A stretch of 64,000 bases of DNA from contig MU405251.1 in assembly GCA_022836615.1 (NCBI GenBank), forward strand, positions 2,387 through 66,386, in the 5' to 3' direction. A program made the position numbers and the translations under genes. The stretch is from Annulohypoxylon bovei var. microspora. Taxonomy: Eukaryota; Ascomycota; Sordariomycetes; Xylariales; Hypoxylaceae. Below the pieces are notes generated by a model. The model did not search any database. It was not told the origin of the DNA and saw nothing but the letters and a program-made list of their open reading frames with translations. Of this stretch, positions 59,567-64,000 are shown in pieces (the stretch's first letter is position 1; each line of letters starts with the position of its first letter).

Positions 59567-60362
59567 TTAACATTTCAGAATTGATTCGATCGCTTCGTCA
59601 ACGCCCGATACTACCAGAAATGCACCACGCTCTTCATCTAATCGGTCTATCCAACCTCTGCCAGTTCTATTGATGAAGCATGCCCGCAATCCTGCGGCCC
59701 TTGCGCCGACGATATCAAACGCATTGGCGCTTACAACCCAGACGTCACTTGCATGTCCCTGTTTGCCGGCCTGCTCGACAAGGTGGTTATAAACCCTTCT
59801 ATCCGGCTTGAAGCACTTCACGCTATCAACGGAAATTAGCGATTCGAACCTTTGAGCGTGTGGTCCTAGATCCGGCGATGTTGTAACCGAATTTCCAATC
59901 ATCTCATCGGTGCCGTTTGAGAATACAAAGGCTTTGACCGAATCAGTATTCTCTTCCAGAAGCCTCAATGCCGAGGGTATTTCTGGAAAGACGCGCAGTG
60001 CATCATACGATCTCATGAGAGCCTCCTCATTTTCCACCGTGAGCGTTAGGTCGTATTCCATCACCGCGTGGTGCAGAGCATTCCGCGTTATCACGCTGAA
60101 TGTCTTATATTTGCCTAATAATTCTTGTTAGTAGGTAGGGCATGTTCGAGTATGACTGCGTACTAGGTTATCGTTAAAACGGCTCTACTATACCCATGCT
60201 ATTAATCCGCCACGTGTATTCGAGCTGATACCGTCGCCATAACGCAGCTAGGGGTCCGGCTTTATCTTCGCCATAAATCTTTGCTAACTCATCGGCGATT
60301 GATTCGGTAGACAACAGTGTCCCGTAAAGATCAAATGCGATGACCGTCTTATTCTTCGCCAT
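59567..60362 (-). CDS. Haloacid dehalogenase type II (HAD superfamily)
   Basis: A 238-residue HAD-superfamily hydrolase of the type II 2-haloacid dehalogenase group. Exons on the minus strand: 60362-60194 and 60114-59567 (79-bp intron). Motif I is AFDLYGTLL with the nucleophile Asp at about residue 11. Motif II is FVFSNGTDEMI. Motif III has the Lys in SVKCFKPDRRVYNHL. Motif IV is VWVVSANAFDIVGARAAGLR, with Asp. The spacing and the DLYGT form match enzymes that cleave 2-haloacids by displacing halide; in fungi such proteins may act on other substrates. It ends GVDEAIESILKC. The gene is divergent from the HNH-type gene (416 bp between starts) and convergent with the DJ-1 gene (103 bp apart). 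Confidence 0.9.
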
Positions 60363-60778
60363 TGAATAGATCCCGTTCAGCTTGTATCCGCTGTGGAGTA
60401 GTATAGTTCGGTAAGTGAGTCAATCGGGGAAGAATTAGAGGGGATGTTTCCCCATACCCCCTCATATTCTAACGCGATGAGGAATCAAGCGCTTTGTCAT
60501 CGTCATGAGCTGCTCGGCTATGATGCATTAGCTCGATCATGCGGGGTAGCTGAATGCTGAATTGGGATAGCTACCAGGGTGAGGACATCATCATCGTGAA
60601 TAGCTTCGAATTGAGCCCGGGCTCATAGGTATATATCTACCTAGCTGATCTTACTATTTGTCTTACATAGCAGTGTCTTAGATCTCGTAAGATCAGGGGT
60701 CCCCTATACGCATTATTCTAAATTTCATCGGCACAATTTTGGGTCATGTAATTTTGGATATACACATAATCCAATAAG
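60363..60778. promoter_or_regulatory. Intergenic region of the divergent HAD and HNH-type genes
   Basis: 416 bp between two start codons on opposite strands, so both promoters lie here. No specific element seen. Confidence 0.4.
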
Positions 60779-61606
60779 ATGACGACGATACCAGAAGACC
60801 AACAGAAGAACTACGAGATATTCCGAGACTGTCTCTCGACAGCGCTCATAGAGAAGATCTCACAACCCCAATCGAAACCAAAGCGAAAACCTCGATCCAA
60901 AAAGCACTCTTCCGCATCATCAGCACCTACATCTACCACACCACCCACCCAAGACGGAGACGCTACCACAGCACCAGACACAGAAACAGAAGCCGACCTC
61001 AGCACCGCCGACGCCCTCGCCGACTTCGCCGACTACATCGCCGCCGAAACCTTCCGCGCGCTGCCCGCCGCGCTCAAAGCCGTCGACTACTACGCCTACA
61101 CCAAGGACACGGCGCTGCAATCGCGGCTCGCCCTCCCACTCACCGGCGCCGACACCCCCCTTCTCCTGCCCTCGCTGGACCCCAGCGTCAGCGACTCGCT
61201 CTCCGCCTACGCCATCACGCGCGAGCCGGCGCAAGGCGTCGACGAGTTCCTCGCACCCGTGCTCACCGCGTACATCAGCGCGCTAGCCTCGCCGCCCCCG
61301 CCGCCGCGCGCCACGCTGCGCGACGCCCTGGGGTGCGAGCTATGCGGCCGCGATTGGATCAACCTGTCGTACCACCACCTGGTGCCGCGGTTCGTGCACG
61401 CGAAGGCGGTGCGGCGCGGCTGGCACCGCGAGGAGGACCTGCAGAGCGTGGCGTGGCTGTGCGGCGCGTGCCATCGCTTCGTGCACCGCTTTGCGGCGCA
61501 TGAGGAGCTGGCGCGGCGGTACTATACCGTGGAGTTGTTGATGGCGGAGGAGGGGGTGCGGAGGTGGGTTGATTGGGTGGGGAGGCTGCGGTGGAAGGGG
61601 AGGTGA
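60779..61606 (+). CDS. HNH-type zinc-site protein, unknown function
   Basis: A 275-residue single-exon protein. The N-terminal part has a basic stretch (SKPKRKPRSKKHSS, about residues 32-45), possibly a nuclear signal, and a Thr/Ala-rich linker. A helical middle region follows (LADFADYIAAETFRALPAAL). The C-terminal third holds an HNH-like zinc site: CELC (Cys about 186 and 189), then YHHLVPRF with paired histidines about 12 residues on, then LCGACHRFVHRFAAHEEL, giving a second CxxC followed by His. This C2-HH-C2H pattern is that of HNH nucleases (beta-beta-alpha-metal), and relatives are annotated as HNH domain proteins in fungi. Whether it cuts DNA is unproven. Codons from about 61000 on are strongly GC-ending. 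Confidence 0.78.
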   Translation: MTTIPEDQQKNYEIFRDCLSTALIEKISQPQSKPKRKPRSKKHSSASSAPTSTTPPTQDGDATTAPDTETEADLSTADALADFADYIAAETFRALPAALKAVDYYAYTKDTALQSRLALPLTGADTPLLLPSLDPSVSDSLSAYAITREPAQGVDEFLAPVLTAYISALASPPPPPRATLRDALGCELCGRDWINLSYHHLVPRFVHAKAVRRGWHREEDLQSVAWLCGACHRFVHRFAAHEELARRYYTVELLMAEEGVRRWVDWVGRLRWKGR

Positions 61607-62038
61607 TGGGGTGGGTTTCTTGCGTGGGTTTGGGCTGCGGGTGTTCGATGTGAGATAGATAGGGGGTAAGGAGTAAGAAGGGGGTAGGAGTGGATGTCAC
61701 AAGCATTCAGTTGCGAACGAGGGTGACAAAAGAAATATATAACTAAGGACGGCTACATATTGCTCTTCCTATTACCTCCTCAAACCCGTCCAAAGGTACA
61801 TACAATCCAAGCCTTGTCCATGTCCCATCCCGTATGCTCGTACATACATACATGTTGACACTATCATTAGTAGGCTACGGACCAAATTTAATAAACACAA
61901 TCCAATCAATTTCCTCTTGTTCCTTTTTTTTTTCTATTTTCTTTCATTTTCTTTCTTCTTCCTCCTCCTCCTTCTTCCTTCTTCCTATTAGGCACCTACG
62001 CAGGTACCTAAGTATACTCAGCTCCATCGAACCCAGAC
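61607..62038. other. Intergenic between convergent genes with a pyrimidine tract
   Basis: The 3' flanks of the HNH-type and But2 genes. A long T/C-only tract runs at about 61918-61986, followed by an ACCTACGCAGGTACCTAAG string at about 61993-62011. Confidence 0.6.
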
Positions 62039-64000
62039 CTAAAAGTCGGCGTCCTCAGAAGTAAGCAAGTACAAGCCCAGCGGACACTCGTCGCCAGCCC
62101 AGTCCTCGAGGAAGCGGATCTCGGTGTCGCCACCCAGGACACCAGCGACCTCGACGGCGACGTCGTCGCCGCCCGCGCACGCGAACGTGTCGACGGCGTA
62201 CGCGCCGCCGCGCGCCACGCTCAGCGTGTCGTACGCCCACACCGCGTCCGTCAGGCTGTCCAGCGTGGTATCCGCGTCCACGCGCCCGCCCAGCCGCGCC
62301 AGCGCCAGCGAGCCCGAGCCCGTCATGTTCAGCGCGGGATCCGCCCGGTCGGGTAGCAGGAGCACGAGCCGGCACGTCTGGATGCTGTCGACGGACGGGA
62401 GGTCGAACCGGAAGACGGTCGATACTGTTGCGGATACCTCGCCGTAGGGGGAGGGCGAGAGGGATGTGCTGGGGTGCGCGGCGTCGAGAGGCAGGATTAG
62501 CGCGGGCGCTTCCCAGGACCCGGGGAGGGTGCCCGGGCATGTGGAGGACGGCGCTTGGCGGCGCTGCTTGGCGGCTTTCCAGGCGGGGCTGCCGTGGTCG
62601 TTGGGGCCTGACCAGGCGGAGCCGGAGTGGTCTTTGTGATCGTCGTGGTCATTGTGGTCATTGTGGTCGTCGTGGTCGCTGTGGTCGTTGTGGTCGTTGT
62701 GGACGTTGTCCCCTGCCCAGTCACCACCGGCGGTGGCGCTGGATGTTGGCGCGGGTGGCGGGCCCCCACTCGGAGGACCCCCGGGAGGAAGAGACTCGGA
62801 TTCGGTTGGAGCGGGAGGAGGGGGACCACCTGACGGGGGCGGCATTCCAGGGGGTCCGGAGGGAGGAGGGATACTCATCGGAGGTGGTCCGCCGACGTCC
62901 GTTGCGCTGGTGCTCGAGGCTTCGGCTGACGTGGTGCCGTATCCGGTCGACGATGTAGTGGGCGGCGAGGGGTACTCGGTCGTCACGGAAGGAACCGAAG
63001 TTGTGGTCTCGCTCGTCTCGCATGAGCTTGTGGTGGTTGTGGTCTCAACTTCCGTCGTTGTCGTTCCGGGGTACGTCGGCGTGGTAGACATAGTGGTGGA
63101 TTCACTGGTCGTCTCACTGGCCGTGGTCTCGGTTGTGTCGCACGAACTGGTAGTGGTCGTGGTCTCTACCTCCGTTGTGGTCGTGCCTGGATAAGTTGTG
63201 GGAGTCGTCTCGGCAGGCGGCGTGGTCTCGGTGGGTGGAGGTGGCGGAGGGATTTCCGGGGTAGTAGTGTTGATTGCGGGCGGGGTTGTGGGATAAGTCG
63301 GAGTGGCCGGGGTACTGGTTCCGGGGCAGGGCGTTTCGGACGGGCATTCGGGAACTGTTACCGTCTCGGAACTGTAGATGGTAGATTCCGTTTCGCTGGT
63401 CTGCTCAGATGTAGTCGTAGTTCCGGGGTAACTTGTTATTGGTGTTCCCGGAGGAGTTACCGGGGGCGTAGTTGGTATTTCCGGGGTTGTTTCCGGGGTC
63501 GTCGCTGGAGTTGTCTCTGGGGTTGTCACTGGGGTTGTCACTGGGGTTGTCTCTGGGGTTGTCGACATTGGAGTAGTTTCTGCTGGAGTTGTCGGTGTTT
63601 CCGGAGTTGTAGTCGGCGTGGCCGGAGTTGTAGTCGGCGTGGCCGGAGTTGTAGTCGGCGTGGCCGGAGGTGGAGTTGGTGTCTCTGGAGGTGAAGTTGG
63701 TGTCTCCGGAGTCGTACTTGGAGTAGAAACAGCCGTTGTAGGATATGTCGATGATGGGGGAACTTCAGTTGGAGATGTTCCCGAAGTCACCAACGTTGTA
63801 GGAGGAACCGTAGGGGTTTCTGGTGTTGTAGGAGTAGTTCCAGGAGGGACTACTGTGGTGGTCGTTTCTGGACTAGTTGTCGCAGGCGGGGATACTGGAA
63901 TTGTAGGAGTCTCGGGCACGGTCGTTTCTGGGGAAGTCGTCCCGGGTGCAGTGGTGCCTGTTGAATATACCGGCGTAGTTGGTGGCGTTCCAGGGGGTGT
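62039..64000 (-). CDS. Pro/Thr-rich secreted protein with a But2 C-terminal domain (5' partial)
   Basis: The visible part is 653 codons, open through the right edge of the window, so the start lies outside. The first 330 visible residues are Pro/Thr/Ser repeats (PETPT, TPATPTT, PGTTTTEVETTTTTSS) of the mucin-like, heavily O-glycosylated kind seen in fungal surface proteins. A Pro/Gly segment (PPSGGPPPAPT) follows, then a His/Asp tract (DHNDHSDHDDHNDHND) at 62621-62710. The last 150 residues form a compact domain (CPGTLPGSWEAPALILPLDA, VSTVFRFDLPSVDSIQTCRL, YAVDTFACAGGDDVAVEV, LEDWAGDECPLGLYL) matching the Ubiquitin-3-binding But2 C-terminal family, which in many fungi is fused to secreted Thr-rich repeats. 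No GPI signal is seen at the C-terminus. Confidence 0.85.
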   Translation of the reverse strand, partial: TPPGTPPTTPVYSTGTTAPGTTSPETTVPETPTIPVSPPATTSPETTTTVVPPGTTPTTPETPTVPPTTLVTSGTSPTEVPPSSTYPTTAVSTPSTTPETPTSPPETPTPPPATPTTTPATPTTTPATPTTTPETPTTPAETTPMSTTPETTPVTTPVTTPETTPATTPETTPEIPTTPPVTPPGTPITSYPGTTTTSEQTSETESTIYSSETVTVPECPSETPCPGTSTPATPTYPTTPPAINTTTPEIPPPPPPTETTPPAETTPTTYPGTTTTEVETTTTTSSCDTTETTASETTSESTTMSTTPTYPGTTTTEVETTTTTSSCETSETTTSVPSVTTEYPSPPTTSSTGYGTTSAEASSTSATDVGGPPPMSIPPPSGPPGMPPPSGGPPPPAPTESESLPPGGPPSGGPPPAPTSSATAGGDWAGDNVHNDHNDHSDHDDHNDHNDHDDHKDHSGSAWSGPNDHGSPAWKAAKQRRQAPSSTCPGTLPGSWEAPALILPLDAAHPSTSLSPSPYGEVSATVSTVFRFDLPSVDSIQTCRLVLLLPDRADPALNMTGSGSLALARLGGRVDADTTLDSLTDAVWAYDTLSVARGGAYAVDTFACAGGDDVAVEVAGVLGGDTEIRFLEDWAGDECPLGLYLLTSEDADF
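62621..62710 (-). repeat. His/Asp/Asn-rich repeat tract
   Basis: An imperfect tandem of 9-bp GTGGTCNTT-like units on the plus strand, which encodes a DHN/DHD/DHS repeat in the But2 protein. About ten histidines occur within 30 residues. Confidence 0.92.
63607..63669 (-). repeat. Three perfect 21-bp units in the But2 protein gene
   Basis: TTGTAGTCGGCGTGGCCGGAG occurs three times head to tail (63607-63627, 63628-63648, 63649-63669, plus strand). On the coding strand each unit encodes the seven-residue TPATPTT-type repeat. Confidence 0.95.

Overview
The window is nuclear DNA of a filamentous ascomycete (Pezizomycotina, probably Sordariomycetes). The genes are split by short introns (mostly 50-110 bp, GT...AG), sit on both strands with independent promoters, and include fungal-specific families: a SAT4-type rhodopsin-domain membrane protein, an alkane-type P450, DUF1996, DUF3431, a But2-domain protein and a Dal5-type permease. 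Intergenic DNA is rich in short ACCTAGGTA-like strings. I assign 22 protein-coding loci. One carries an in-frame stop and one runs off the right edge. Exon structures were built by hand by splicing across GT/AG sites; every complete model closes in frame. I recognise no tRNA, rRNA, CRISPR array or intact transposon.

Layout. 1-6.2 kb: gene-poor, opening with a C/G homopolymer artefact-like stretch. 6.2-18.5 kb: metabolic and accessory genes, widely spaced: an FAD-dependent monooxygenase (-), a SAT4-type seven-helix protein (+), an NmrA-like NAD(P)-binding protein (-) and a CYP52-like P450 (+). 18.5-23.4 kb: a gene desert. 23.4-26.7 kb: a small thioredoxin (-) and a membrane-anchored Kelch protein (+). 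29.4-40.4 kb: a compact housekeeping block with a PP28-domain phosphoprotein (+), a conserved membrane protein (-), mitochondrial translation initiation factor 2 (+), the GGA clathrin adaptor (-) and the 18S rRNA modifying enzyme Tsr3 (+). 41.3-43.0 kb: a Dal5-type transporter. 45.0-53.3 kb: secreted proteins, namely a stand-alone AA8 cytochrome domain (+), a DUF1996 protein (-) and a GH29 alpha-L-fucosidase (+). 53.4-64 kb: a membrane-tethered lipase-like protein (-), DUF3431 (+), a DJ-1/PfpI protein (+), a type II HAD dehalogenase-like enzyme (-), an HNH-type zinc-site protein (+) and a Pro/Thr-rich But2-domain protein (-, 5' end outside the window).

The genes do not form one pathway. The secreted set at 45-53 kb would fit plant-polymer or glycan breakdown outside the cell. 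The oxidoreductase set at 6-18.5 kb could be a loose metabolic neighbourhood, but it has no backbone synthase, so I do not call it a biosynthetic cluster. The most notable observations are a TGA codon in place of a sense codon near the end of the GH29 fucosidase, abrupt steps in third-position GC inside several genes, a histidine/aspartate tract in the But2 protein, a fresh 39-bp triplication in mitochondrial IF2, and an interstitial telomere-like repeat at about 50.15 kb. I found no clearly new biological system.
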